Position numbers and translations under genes: made by a program. A stretch of 56,776 bases of DNA. Source: Bacteroidales bacterium. GTDB lineage: Bacteria > Bacteroidota > Bacteroidia > Bacteroidales > UBA10428. The stretch is taken from NCBI GenBank assembly GCA_016934055.1, contig JAFGTR010000179.1:1-56776 (forward strand), written 5' to 3'. Numbering within the stretch: the stretch's first letter is position 1; the number at the start of each line of letters is the position of its first letter. Shown piece after piece: positions 29,261 to 38,517 of the stretch. The notes under the pieces are model-generated. The model was not told the DNA's origin. It did not search any database and worked only from the letters and a program-made list of their open reading frames with translations.

Positions 29261-29561
29261 ATTAATAATTATTCTATTGATTTTCAATCTATAAAAAAGA
29301 ATTAATACTACAACTCAATAACCACAAACTGCAAAAATCAAATCAGGGAAAAGTGCAACAGAAATAAAAGAGATACAATACTATGATGAGAAAAGATCTT
29401 ACTGTGTTGTCATCAGGATAAATAGTGCAATAGTATGTCATTAAGAATTGCTTATTGAAATGCACTCCCTTACCTTCCCGACTTTATTATGGCAGACCCG
29501 GCAAAGGGTTATACAGCATCACACAGCCTTATCGGAAAGCAAGATTCTTATTGCAAAAGGC

Positions 29562-32500
29562 TTATATCTCCAGAATATATTCAGTAAGATTCTTCTCCGG
29601 ACCCAGGCCCAGCTTTTTACGAAGCCTGTAACGACTTATCTCTACTCCCCTGACAGATATGTTCATTAAAGGGGCAATTTCTTTGGTTGATATGTTCATC
29701 CTGAGGTATGAACACATTCTGAGGTCTTTGGGTGTCAGATCAGGATGCAAAGATTTCAGACGATGAGCAAAATCCTGATGCACTTCGTCGAAATATTTGT
29801 CAAAAACCTGCCAGTGTTTCTCGCTTTTAATGTCCTTGTCAATTTTGCGGACAATGGATTTTATATCAGGCCGCATATCGTTATCTCCTGATCTGCCATA
29901 CGCTGAAAGCAATTCTCTTTTGAGGTCATGTAAAAATTTGTTCTTTTGAATAATATGCATGGTTGAATTGGCCAGTTCCATGTTCTTATGGCGCATTTCA
30001 TTCTGCAATTTCTCGTTTTTGAGTTTTTCTATTTCCTGTTCAGAAAGCTCCGCTTCCTCCTTGTATTTCTTCTCCTTGGCTATTAATTCGCGCTTGTGTT
30101 TGAGCTTTTCAAGGCGGCGGGTTTTTTCAATCCTGCGGCGGATAAACAAGAAATTCAGACCTGCAAGAGCCAGGAAAAATAATCCATAGGCCATCCATGC
30201 TATTCTGCTGCGATAAAACGGGGGTCGAATAGAAAAAGCATATTGGGCTGTTTCACTTTGATTTTCATAAATATTTTTAGCCCTGACTTCAAAAATATAG
30301 TCTCCTTCATGTAAATTGGTATATTCTTTCTCAGTTTTATGGGTCCAGTCAGACCAGGATTCATCATAACCTGCAAGCCTGAATGAATATGACATCTGCT
30401 CAGGAGCTTCGAAAAAGGGAGAAAAATAACTGACAGAAATGGAATTATACCTGTAAGGAAAAGTATGGGCATTAACACTGCCGGGATTAACATCACCTTT
30501 TTTATGAATGATGGAATCATGACCTTTTCTCTTTATCATCACCTGTCCTATAAAAGCTTTGTAAGGAATGGTAAAATCCTTTATCACAGCCGGATTGTAA
30601 TGGATCATACCCCGCTGACTGCCTATGAAAGCCATATTTTTACCAAACACATATACATTTTCAAAGGATGAAGCAATATATTGATTCTTTATTCTGAGAA
30701 AGGGGAGGACATTCCTTATAAAATCGCCATTTTCCTGCATCTGCATAACGCCCATACTCTGTCCGGTAAAAAACCACAGATTCCCCTGATAATCCTCAAT
30801 AACTTTGGTAATTCCAGTTATCGCGTTAAAAACATAATTCAACCTTTCATCTCTTTTGAAAGCATTGGTTACCCTGTCATACTGATAAAATGATTCCCCG
30901 GTGACAAGAATGGTTTTGTCCTGTATTTTCGCCACAGAATAAGGTATGGCAGGAAGACCATCCGATGCATTATAAAGAGAAGCATCAATAACCTGTGTGT
31001 AATTATCCGAAAGGATGACTCTGAAAACGCCTTTATAACCATGTGTGATCCATAATACACCGTCATTATCCATGACCATTTCCTTACATGATTCATTAAA
31101 TCTGGCAATCCTGCCCTTAAATACCCATCCAAATGATGCATTTTCCGATTTTTTATATAGGGTCAGTCCATTATAAGTTCCCCCTATCAGGATATCATCA
31201 TTGGTTTTCGGTCTGACGTAATCCCATCCTCCCTGTTCATCAGAAATCAGATGGGCTTTGTTCTCTCTGATTATAAAAGTTCCCAGGTTATGTCCGCAAA
31301 ACAGTTCATGATCAATTATTTTCAGGCACCATACCTGACCCATGGTTCCTTCAACCAGTTCAAAACCCTTTTCCATGGTATATTTATTCTCAATCTTTTC
31401 ATATTCTCTGGCAAACAGCCCCTGGTTGGTTCCGATATACAAAACACCGTTATGAACAACAGAGCAATAAGATGACTCGATATTATAGCAATAATTTATA
31501 AATGTGAGAGGTGAGCTCACTTCCAGCATATCAATGCCATTATCCAGACCAAGCCATAGATTATGGTATCTGTCATAAAAAAGGCTGAGTACCGTATTAT
31601 TCTGTAATCCCTTGAAACGATTCAGGTGTTGAATGATATCTCCTCTTTCATTAATAACATACAATCCATTCTGAATAGTGCCGACGGCAAGAATGCCATT
31701 AGTTAATTCTATTGTGGTGTAAATCTGATCATGTTTCAGTTTTCTGTTTATGTCTGCAGGCCATGAAATCAGATCTGTTCCTTTTAATATAAATATGCCG
31801 TTGTTGGTTGTCCCTATAATGAGCTGATCAGCCGCAACCGAGGTCATAAAAGATATTTCATTCTCCCTGAAAAAGTTATTATTTCTGTAATAGGGCAGCA
31901 GATCCTTGTTTTTTAAAATATACAACCCGTTTTCCCGGTCAACAACAAAAACTTTGTTATCAACAACATAAGAAAACCCGAATCGTGACATTGGAGCAAC
32001 AATTTCAAATCTGTCATTGCGAAAAATAAAAATTTTCAGAAACGATTGATAGACGATACCGTAACGGGTAAAATGTATTCGCCATATCTCCCCGAAACTC
32101 TTCTCTTCTTCCGGCAAAAGACTGATAAGAGAATGATATTTCAGGGTGCCTGTCGCGTTCTCTTCAAAGTACCCCAATTCATCATATCCGCCTACATAAA
32201 TACGGTTTTCACTTGTAGCAACACATCGGACAACCGAATTATTCGGCAGTGGATACAGATCCCATTTACTGCCGTCAAACATCAGCATGCCCGCATTATT
32301 GGCAAAATACATGATACCATTTTTATCCTGAGCAATAGCCCATGTCTGGGTACCTGCATTATATTCTTCACGGGTATGATTATGAATAAAAGGTAATCCG
32401 ACACTCTTGATCTGCCCTGACAGTTGAACCGGATGAAGATTTACAAAAAAGATATAAGTCATCCATAACATGAACCACGATAAATGCAGTTGCCGGCTCC

Positions 32501-32576
32501 GGCGAATGTTCGTCTGTTCGTCCAGCCGGCTTAAAGAGCTGTTTCTGCTCCCGCCTTTTGCATCTGTCCGATCCAT
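29562..32576 (-). CDS. Membrane beta-propeller/Y_Y_Y regulator with LuxR-type DNA-binding domain
   Basis: From the ATG at 32576 the protein has about 1004 residues. A signal-anchor (LSWFMLWMTYIFFVN) precedes two-component-type propeller repeats (ILAVGTIQNGLYVINERGD, HNLWLGLDNGIDML, GVLWITHGYKGVFRV), a Y_Y_Y domain (ISVSYFSPFFEAPEQMSYSF), one membrane helix (IAWMAYGLFFLALAGLNFLF), a coiled coil and a C-terminal GerE/LuxR helix-turn-helix (NISVRGVEISRYRLRKKLGL). There is no histidine kinase, so it is a one-component sensor that would act on DNA from the membrane. The start at 32576 avoids overlap with the gene upstream, whose stop is at 32591. It probably senses glucan fragments in the periplasm and controls the operon at 19730-29102. 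Confidence 0.85.
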   Translation of the reverse strand: MDRTDAKGGSRNSSLSRLDEQTNIRRSRQLHLSWFMLWMTYIFFVNLHPVQLSGQIKSVGLPFIHNHTREEYNAGTQTWAIAQDKNGIMYFANNAGMLMFDGSKWDLYPLPNNSVVRCVATSENRIYVGGYDELGYFEENATGTLKYHSLISLLPEEEKSFGEIWRIHFTRYGIVYQSFLKIFIFRNDRFEIVAPMSRFGFSYVVDNKVFVVDRENGLYILKNKDLLPYYRNNNFFRENEISFMTSVAADQLIIGTTNNGIFILKGTDLISWPADINRKLKHDQIYTTIELTNGILAVGTIQNGLYVINERGDIIQHLNRFKGLQNNTVLSLFYDRYHNLWLGLDNGIDMLEVSSPLTFINYCYNIESSYCSVVHNGVLYIGTNQGLFAREYEKIENKYTMEKGFELVEGTMGQVWCLKIIDHELFCGHNLGTFIIRENKAHLISDEQGGWDYVRPKTNDDILIGGTYNGLTLYKKSENASFGWVFKGRIARFNESCKEMVMDNDGVLWITHGYKGVFRVILSDNYTQVIDASLYNASDGLPAIPYSVAKIQDKTILVTGESFYQYDRVTNAFKRDERLNYVFNAITGITKVIEDYQGNLWFFTGQSMGVMQMQENGDFIRNVLPFLRIKNQYIASSFENVYVFGKNMAFIGSQRGMIHYNPAVIKDFTIPYKAFIGQVMIKRKGHDSIIHKKGDVNPGSVNAHTFPYRYNSISVSYFSPFFEAPEQMSYSFRLAGYDESWSDWTHKTEKEYTNLHEGDYIFEVRAKNIYENQSETAQYAFSIRPPFYRSRIAWMAYGLFFLALAGLNFLFIRRRIEKTRRLEKLKHKRELIAKEKKYKEEAELSEQEIEKLKNEKLQNEMRHKNMELANSTMHIIQKNKFLHDLKRELLSAYGRSGDNDMRPDIKSIVRKIDKDIKSEKHWQVFDKYFDEVHQDFAHRLKSLHPDLTPKDLRMCSYLRMNISTKEIAPLMNISVRGVEISRYRLRKKLGLGPEKNLTEYILEI

Positions 32577-32590
32577 TATACACCAAGTAA

Positions 32591-33802
32591 TTACCCATTG
32601 CAAGATAAGTATGTTTGCCTGTTTATGCAATGATTACGAAGAAATATAGTGTTATCAGCGTTGAAAAACTGAGCGGCCATATCATAGACCCATCTGAAAG
32701 CCTGTTCCACCTGTCCTTCAATTTTCCGGTACAAAACCGGAAAAGGATTCTCGTGTGAATAGGCGTATGGAAAATGAAGAATTTTGAATCGTTTGGAATG
32801 CATTAGTTTTTCACCCATTGCCAGCCTGATGCCCTCTAAAGGTATGATCTTGTCCTTTTGCAGGGCTATGACCATTAAATTATCATTGAAATCTGACATG
32901 TGCCTTTCCCTTTCCTTTTTCCTGATATCAGGCGCAAGAACTGTCCTGAAAGCCCTGCCGAAATTACTTTCCATCATTTCATATTGAAACGCCGTGTCGT
33001 CTGAAGAAAGACTCCTGTTATCATAAACACTGCCATAAAACTTTTTTATTGTCTCAAAAGCTACGCTGTCCATGATATACCTGGAAGTACCTTGAAGATG
33101 ATTGAAAAGTGCCCCTCCTGCAAAAAAAATAATCTTAGACCGCTTCAGCATATCGCCGGCATTACTGACCATTAGCGTTTGCAATAACAAACAGCTTATT
33201 GAATAGGCAAAAAAATCAATTACAGTACCGGGATTGAAAAAAGAATGATGTCCCCCTTTTATTTGTCTGAGAAGATTTATTAAATCAACAGCACTCTGGA
33301 GTCCTGATAAAAAAAAGCGTTGAGGGTATTTTGTCAGTCTATCACTCAATGCCAGGTTTGCTATAGAAGATTCACGGATACCTGGATAATTGCGTTTTCT
33401 AACCTCAAGCAAACCAGCCATCTTCCGCGTATCTGACCATTCCGGCAAACCACGGTTGATATGGTATGATAAAGGAAACATAAGCACAGCTTTTCCCGTT
33501 GTTTCAGCAAGATGTTTTGCCCCGGCAAGATGTTTATACCATGTTCTTTCATTCAATCCATGCAGATAAATGATAACTTCGCTGCCTTTACTCAGACCTT
33601 CAGGGAAAAAAACCGGATAGCGAAAACAATTGTTTTCGTGAATGAGCAGATCTTCCCTTATACCGTTGAAAACAACCGGCATGACCGGACTGGAATTAAA
33701 ATCAAAATTTCTGATGACAATCCGGTTGCCGGGTAATACTATTTCATCTTTATTAAGATCAAATAAATCCTTTAACTGCAGATATTGTTCAAAATATTTC
33801 AT
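32591..33802 (-). CDS. DUF6051 family protein, alpha/beta-hydrolase-like
   Basis: The start at 33802 (MKYFEQYLQLKDLFD) gives 403 residues; in-frame ATGs upstream add sequence that looks non-coding. The protein matches the DUF6051 family by VIIYLHGLNERTWYKHLAG, AVLMFPLSYHINRGLPEWSD and the C-terminal DNLMVIALQKDKIIP. The HGLN turn and a late Asp/His-rich end resemble an alpha/beta-hydrolase, but I see no standard GxSxG nucleophile elbow, so catalysis is unproven. No signal peptide is present. It lies 14 nt before the propeller regulator and may share its transcript. Confidence 0.65.
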   Translation of the reverse strand: MKYFEQYLQLKDLFDLNKDEIVLPGNRIVIRNFDFNSSPVMPVVFNGIREDLLIHENNCFRYPVFFPEGLSKGSEVIIYLHGLNERTWYKHLAGAKHLAETTGKAVLMFPLSYHINRGLPEWSDTRKMAGLLEVRKRNYPGIRESSIANLALSDRLTKYPQRFFLSGLQSAVDLINLLRQIKGGHHSFFNPGTVIDFFAYSISCLLLQTLMVSNAGDMLKRSKIIFFAGGALFNHLQGTSRYIMDSVAFETIKKFYGSVYDNRSLSSDDTAFQYEMMESNFGRAFRTVLAPDIRKKERERHMSDFNDNLMVIALQKDKIIPLEGIRLAMGEKLMHSKRFKILHFPYAYSHENPFPVLYRKIEGQVEQAFRWVYDMAAQFFNADNTIFLRNHCINRQTYLSCNG

Positions 33803-33876
33803 AACCGTTATGCTAAAGACACAAAATAAGCTCATGTGGTCCTCATTTGGTAAATAATGGTTCCTATGCGCCATGT

Positions 33877-33959
33877 GGGGGATTAAAGAATAATCTGTGG
33901 GGTGAAATCGCATTATCAGGGGTAAAAAGTCTTTGTCTGCAGTCATGGTATTTCACCCC
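33877..33959. promoter_or_regulatory. GGGGTGAAAT repeats between DUF6051 and the LytTR regulator
   Basis: GGGGTGAAAT at 33899-33908 has a perfect inverted copy, ATTTCACCCC, at 33950-33959. Related GGGGGATT (33877) and GGGGTAAAA (33919) lie on the same strand, 22 and 20 nt from the first. Direct repeats about 21 nt apart are typical of LytTR binding sites, and the divergent lytTR-type gene starts at 34077. Autoregulation is a reasonable guess. The motif also resembles halves of a dispersed Bacteroidota palindrome (see 35257-35324). Confidence 0.4.
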
Positions 33960-34076
33960 TCAATAAAAATGTTTACTTTTATTGTTTATAATTGATTCTG
34001 CTCCGAAAATTATCAGGCAAGATTTTCAGCCATCATGGAATATTTTTTCGGATTATTTTCATAATTCAATACCGAA

Positions 34077-34976
34077 ATGTTACCCTGGGAAAAAAAAATT
34101 CCGTATTACCTTACCGAAAGAAAAAATACAGTAAGCTTTATTCTTTTTACGGCCTTATTTGCTCTTGTGTTCATTAACATATACTCCCCTTTTGGTGTTG
34201 ATAAACGGCTCGATGTAAGTGAATTACATTTTTTTCTTTATTCCAGTATCGTTATTCTCATCGGTATGCTTGTTATCGTTATCAGCAGGACATTGATGTA
34301 TCTGTTCACTCGCTACAGACCTATGAAATATATTGTTTATGCCGGCTGGATTATAGGTGAAATACTGGTTCTTGCGCTTGTATACTGCCTTATACAATGG
34401 TTCTTTCTGCAGAGCGGTGACAATTTTATGCTGGTCTTTCGCAAGACTGTCAGAACAACGGCCTATATCATCCTTCTGCCCTATATTATTTCCTGGCTTT
34501 ATTTGTCATTCAAAGATAAGTACACGACCCTTGAGAAAATAGAGAGCAAAGATACAACTCAGGGAATAACCGGAAATTCACAAAAAAAAGCAAGAATGGC
34601 TTCATCCATGTTCTCTTTCCATGATGAGAAGGGATCGCTTAAATTCTCCATAAAAAAGGATGACTTGTTATATATTGAAGCGGCTGACAATTATATTGTC
34701 CTTCATTATCTGGCAAATCAGAAACCTGCACGGTATATGATAAGAAACACACTTAAAAGAATTGAACAGGACATGCCTGAATCCGGCCTCGTTCGCTGTC
34801 ACAGGTCTTATATGGTGAATATTGACAATGTTAAGGTCATCCGAAAAGAAAAGGAAGGCCTGATCATCGGGTTTGAATCTTCTTCCGGCATGACTGTTCC
34901 CATCTCAAAAACATATTTTGATATCTTTATCAAAAGGTTATCGCATTTTGCAGGGGTTGAAAAAGAAGATGTCTGA
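34077..34976 (+). CDS. LytTR-family membrane transcriptional regulator
   Basis: The 299-residue protein has four N-terminal membrane helices (about residues 18-150: SFILFTALFALVFINIYSPF, SSIVILIGMLVIVISRTLM, GWIIGEILVLALVYCLIQWF, TAYIILLPYIISWLYLSF) and a C-terminal LytTR DNA-binding domain (about 190-290) with LLYIEAADNYIVLHY, VRCHRSYMVNIDNVKVI and VPISKTYF. It lacks a receiver domain, so it probably responds to a signal in or at the membrane. It stands alone, divergent from the DUF6051 gene. No target can be named from the sequence beyond possible autoregulation. Confidence 0.88.
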   Translation: MLPWEKKIPYYLTERKNTVSFILFTALFALVFINIYSPFGVDKRLDVSELHFFLYSSIVILIGMLVIVISRTLMYLFTRYRPMKYIVYAGWIIGEILVLALVYCLIQWFFLQSGDNFMLVFRKTVRTTAYIILLPYIISWLYLSFKDKYTTLEKIESKDTTQGITGNSQKKARMASSMFSFHDEKGSLKFSIKKDDLLYIEAADNYIVLHYLANQKPARYMIRNTLKRIEQDMPESGLVRCHRSYMVNIDNVKVIRKEKEGLIIGFESSSGMTVPISKTYFDIFIKRLSHFAGVEKEDV

Positions 34977-35463
34977 ACTAAGATTAATAGGATTTTAGGA
35001 TTGTTGTATAATTGATTTTTTCACACTCTGCTCCTTATTTATTATTCTTTTGTCTTTACTCTTATTCCTTTCGTCTTTGATCTTTATTCTTTTGTCTTAA
35101 TTCTTGGTTCTTGATTCTATTTCAATTTACGATGTACTATGTACAATGTACAATTTTCGAAGTTTATTCCGACACCCCAGACCACCTCGCCCAAAACCCA
35201 AGACCACCGAATACCGGTTACCGTTTCTCTTTATCTTCATATGCTGATTGACATGTGACCCCTAACGGGGTCAAATACCAAACAAAAATGCACTTTCTAT
35301 AAACATACAAACCCTCCGGGTTTGAAGACATAACAATATCTTTCCTCATTCTCATTCTTTCCTCATTTTCATTCTCATTCTCATTCTCTTTCTGATTCAC
35401 TTCTTCCCGTCTTTAATCTTTCATCTTTTGTCTTTATTCTTGGCTCTTGGCTCTTGGTTCTAT
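34977..35463. repeat. Intergenic block of degenerate short repeats
   Basis: There is no convincing gene in these 487 nt. At 34990-35120 there are degenerate runs of the type TTTTGTCTTTA and TCTTGGTTCTTGATTC. A TGTACAATGTACAA run follows at about 35138-35154, then a palindromic element (35257-35324). Near 35340-35400 come pyrimidine repeats such as CATTCTCATTCTC, and near 35405-35463 CTTGGCTCTTGG runs. A short frame at 35218-35400 (minus) is a by-product of these repeats. Confidence 0.65.
35257..35324. repeat. Paired-palindrome dispersed element of Bacteroidota type
   Basis: Two small hairpins lie 35 nt apart: GACCCC-TAAC-GGGGTC (35257-35272) and CAAACCC-TCC-GGGTTTG (35308-35324). On the minus strand the order is CCCGGAGGG, a spacer, then CCCCGTTAGGGG, which matches a dispersed non-coding element I know from many Bacteroidota genomes. 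It has no gene of its own. Confidence 0.55.
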
Positions 35464-36648
35464 TCAAACAAAACTCACCTTGACCTTTTTCAGCAATTTT
35501 TCTTCCAAAAGTCGCGCAATGCGATTTACAACAGTCCGGCGGATCTCAAGTTCAACAGGAAGATGGGGATCCTGATGTGCTATATTGATTCGGGTACCAA
35601 TGATAAAATCAATCTCATCACTTTCGAGGATCAGCTTTACGATCTCATCAGCCGGCCCTCTGTTGAGTTTTAAATTTATATTATAGGCAATCAGCAATTT
35701 CTCAACCTTGTTCAATGTCAGTATACCCTCTGTGAACAGGTCAATCCCCTCCATATAGTTCAGCGGAGGCAGTTCCGGATCCTCAAAGCGGAAGACATCT
35801 TCCACCTTCAGGTTCAATTCACGCGATATAATATCGCCTGTTGTAGCACCCATGATAATTTTTTTCCCTGCAAATTCTTTTACGGATTGTGCCAGTAATC
35901 TATCATCCTCCTTGTTATATGGTGGTCCGGTGCAGATCAGCAGGCGCCGTGGTTCACGGAAGTATATGATACCGCAACTGCTATCGTCCTTAGCCTGGAA
36001 ACCATCATTTCTGTAAGCCATATTAAGGATTTTTGCAGACAGGTCGCGTGCAGATATTTGGGGAAATTGTTTTACGGTATCCACAGCCATCCGGGCAACG
36101 TTATCGATGCCCCAGCCAAAAGGGAAACGGGGAGTTCCCATACCCGACTGCGCAATACCATCAGTACAAAAAATGATACGATCACCCTTTTTTGGCAAGA
36201 AAGTATATATCTGTATTTTTTTGCCTGGGTTGGAATCACAGGCAAGAGAAACTGTTTTCGTTTCGGGTTGGAACACTTTTCTGTCCCTGATAATAATGCC
36301 GGGCGGATTGTCATATTCCAGCAAGGTTGTCTTACCGTCATACTCAATGTCAACGATGGTAAATGTTGAATAATTGATTTTTCGTTCACTGCATTCAGGC
36401 AGGGTTTTCATTATTATCTCGGCAGTTTTTTCGGGCTCTTTATGTTCGCGGGTAAAATTAAGTGCCATGGTTGCTGTGAGGGTAGCCAGCACATTAGCCT
36501 TTATGCCGTGACCCATGCCATCGGAGAGAACAACAACGACCCGGTTTTCCTCTTTCACCCTGCCAGAAAGAAAGACATCGCCGCAAATACGTTCACCTTC
36601 ATAGCTTTTTTGCTGGCAGTCAACTTCTACAAAAAAATTCTCCTCCAT
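35464..36648 (-). CDS. SpoIIE-type serine phosphatase
   Basis: The 394-residue protein has a PP2C/SpoIIE phosphatase domain (about residues 1-230) with the metal-binding motifs ICGDVFL, VVLSDGMGHGIKANVLA, RIIFCTDGIAQSG and AKDDSSCGIIYF. A further domain of about 160 residues follows (RLLICTGPPYNKEDDRL onward), found in the phosphatases that sit beside hydrogenase-like sensors. It lies 12 nt after the hydrogenase-like PAS gene. It probably dephosphorylates a regulatory protein in answer to the redox signal sensed by its neighbour. No kinase or anti-sigma partner gene is in the window. Confidence 0.85.
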   Translation of the reverse strand: MEENFFVEVDCQQKSYEGERICGDVFLSGRVKEENRVVVVLSDGMGHGIKANVLATLTATMALNFTREHKEPEKTAEIIMKTLPECSERKINYSTFTIVDIEYDGKTTLLEYDNPPGIIIRDRKVFQPETKTVSLACDSNPGKKIQIYTFLPKKGDRIIFCTDGIAQSGMGTPRFPFGWGIDNVARMAVDTVKQFPQISARDLSAKILNMAYRNDGFQAKDDSSCGIIYFREPRRLLICTGPPYNKEDDRLLAQSVKEFAGKKIIMGATTGDIISRELNLKVEDVFRFEDPELPPLNYMEGIDLFTEGILTLNKVEKLLIAYNINLKLNRGPADEIVKLILESDEIDFIIGTRINIAHQDPHLPVELEIRRTVVNRIARLLEEKLLKKVKVSFV

Positions 36649-36660
36649 GGCAACCTTTTA

Positions 36661-38514
36661 TCATTTCTTCTTTTCTCCCTTATAAAACTCAATGATAGAG
36701 TTCAACATGCGTTCGATATCCGTGGCGCCCTCACCCAGCAGGAATCCAATTTTCTGTACCATTTCAAGGTTACGGTCAATCACATCGTTAATGCGGTTGA
36801 TCACCTCGGTGCGCTGAACCTCCGGTGCCCTCATATCACGTATAATGCCCCCCACCACCTTGCCTTTAACGATGGGAAATATTGAAACATTTAACAAATT
36901 TTCTCCAACGTTAATATCCCTGCTTTCAATGTTTTCATTATCATTCAACACATATGAAAACAAGTTAATAAAGTTCTGAGGAATAAGCTTGTTCAGGTCA
37001 GCACCTACCAGCCCGGGAATCACGGCATCTATCTCTTCAGCCTCTTCACCAATGATAGTTGAAAAAGTAGCATTAGCCTTTATAATTTTCAATTTGTTAT
37101 CTATAAATACGACGCCGGCTCTTAATTTTTCCAGCATAGCATCTGTAAGTTCTGACATCTGACCGGCTGCTTCTTTTTGCAAACGGGCATTTCCTTCAGT
37201 TTCTTTTAACAATCTGCGTGTCTGCGTGAGTTTTTCATTGAGTTGACGGATGGATTCCATATTGCTCATGCTGTTCTTCGTGGCATATGAAATACACATT
37301 TCCGGAATTGTAAGGCCTCTGCCAACATCTATCGCGAATTCCCTGCAGGAAGCATACCCGCATGCCGAACAATTCATGGAGTCACTGCCTGACTTTTCAA
37401 GCATGTTAAGGATCTCTGTAATTCTCTCTTCAGGTGGCACGGGGAGACGTTGATCGTTGCCTGTGAAAGTACGACTGTAGTCAAGTTCCAGATATTTCTG
37501 CAGCAGCTGATACCATTCAATTCTGAAAAACCTTTGAAGGCGTTTGTTGGCGTATTTAATGACAAGACGCTCGCTGAATAACCGGCTGCTTTTTTTCGAG
37601 AATCCGGGACCTGAAAGGGAATTTCCTGAAGTGACGTGCACATGCCTGTGAATAGACTTTATATTATGCTCAAATTCCAGCAAGGCCTCTTTCATAGAAT
37701 CTGTTCCTTCAATGGAAACAATGTTTGTCGTCACCAGATTTTCATCCATGTCAGCAGCCTGTATCATCCCGTTCGTCAGGGGATACAATGCCCCTTTATA
37801 ACTCAGCGGAGGATCAAAATCTGAAAATTCAAGATTAGCTTCATCAATATTAAAGTGTTTGAAAAGACTCCTCAATTCTGTAAAGGTAATGGCCACATCA
37901 ACCTTACGGTCGTCATCAAATAACATAGCTTCGTCTTTCTTGGAAATATCCGGACCGATATACATCACTTTAAGTTCAGTACCATAATGATGTCTGGCTA
38001 TCCGGGCCCCGGCAGTCATAGGCGAAAGAAGAGGCGCCAGGTTCCCTATCAGACTGGGATGGTATTTTTCCACATATGACACAACAACAGGATCAGTTGA
38101 TGTGATATAATACCTCCCTTTAAAATCACTGAAGAGAAGCTGATATTTATAGGCTATGACATCAACACCAAATGATAACTCGCAGGCATATTTAATACCC
38201 AATGCCCTGAGCATGGTAGCAAATTTACGGTAATCTGTAACATCCTCAAATTCAACAGATATGCTTGGCGATAACAGTGCCAGCACTTTTTCTCCCGAAT
38301 CAAGCAGGGCTTTTGCTTCTTCAAGAGAACTTCGATAAACTATAACTCCCTGACTACATGACATGATGCATGATCCGCAGCCAATACACCTGTCGGGGTT
38401 AACAAAAGGATAACCGTCGGAAGCATCAACCTGAATAGCCTTTACCGGGCATATGCGAACGCACGCATAACATTTATTACAATTGACTGTTTCAATTTTT
38501 ACTAATGGTTCCAA
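36661..38514 (-). CDS. [FeFe]-hydrogenase-like PAS sensor without H-cluster cysteines
   Basis: The 617-residue protein has two [4Fe-4S] ferredoxin motifs (C12, C15, C18, C22; C43, C46, C49, C53). Next is a hydrogenase large-subunit-like domain (about 75-310), then a third cluster site (C382, C385, C390, C407; NCSACGYASC), a coiled coil and a PAS domain (about 455-570). Sensory hydrogenases of this layout (group C, HydS) hold the H-cluster through Cys in motifs L1-L3. Here L1 reads ITSTDPVVVSY (D141), L2 reads YIGPDISKKDEA (D189) and the L3 region (SGNSLSGPG, about 296-304) has no Cys. The only other Cys is C111. It should therefore sense redox state or electrons, not make hydrogen. It starts 3 nt after the [2Fe-2S] gene. 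Confidence 0.85.
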   Translation of the reverse strand: MEPLVKIETVNCNKCYACVRICPVKAIQVDASDGYPFVNPDRCIGCGSCIMSCSQGVIVYRSSLEEAKALLDSGEKVLALLSPSISVEFEDVTDYRKFATMLRALGIKYACELSFGVDVIAYKYQLLFSDFKGRYYITSTDPVVVSYVEKYHPSLIGNLAPLLSPMTAGARIARHHYGTELKVMYIGPDISKKDEAMLFDDDRKVDVAITFTELRSLFKHFNIDEANLEFSDFDPPLSYKGALYPLTNGMIQAADMDENLVTTNIVSIEGTDSMKEALLEFEHNIKSIHRHVHVTSGNSLSGPGFSKKSSRLFSERLVIKYANKRLQRFFRIEWYQLLQKYLELDYSRTFTGNDQRLPVPPEERITEILNMLEKSGSDSMNCSACGYASCREFAIDVGRGLTIPEMCISYATKNSMSNMESIRQLNEKLTQTRRLLKETEGNARLQKEAAGQMSELTDAMLEKLRAGVVFIDNKLKIIKANATFSTIIGEEAEEIDAVIPGLVGADLNKLIPQNFINLFSYVLNDNENIESRDINVGENLLNVSIFPIVKGKVVGGIIRDMRAPEVQRTEVINRINDVIDRNLEMVQKIGFLLGEGATDIERMLNSIIEFYKGEKKK

Positions 38515-38517
38515 GTG

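Larger units (their letters stand above)
29103..29561. other. Regulatory intergenic region upstream of the glucan operon
   Basis: These 459 nt lie between the regulator stop (29562) and the first operon gene (ATG at 29102). The half nearest the operon holds a promoter-like pair, an inverted repeat and the TGATGT array, described separately. From about 29262 to 29561 I see only AT-rich sequence and no gene. Confidence 0.6.

Noticed and set aside
35218..35400. Small minus-strand gene with KENENENE-type repeats
   Set aside because: It is read through a paired-palindrome element and CATTCTC simple repeats; its composition is a direct translation of the repeats.
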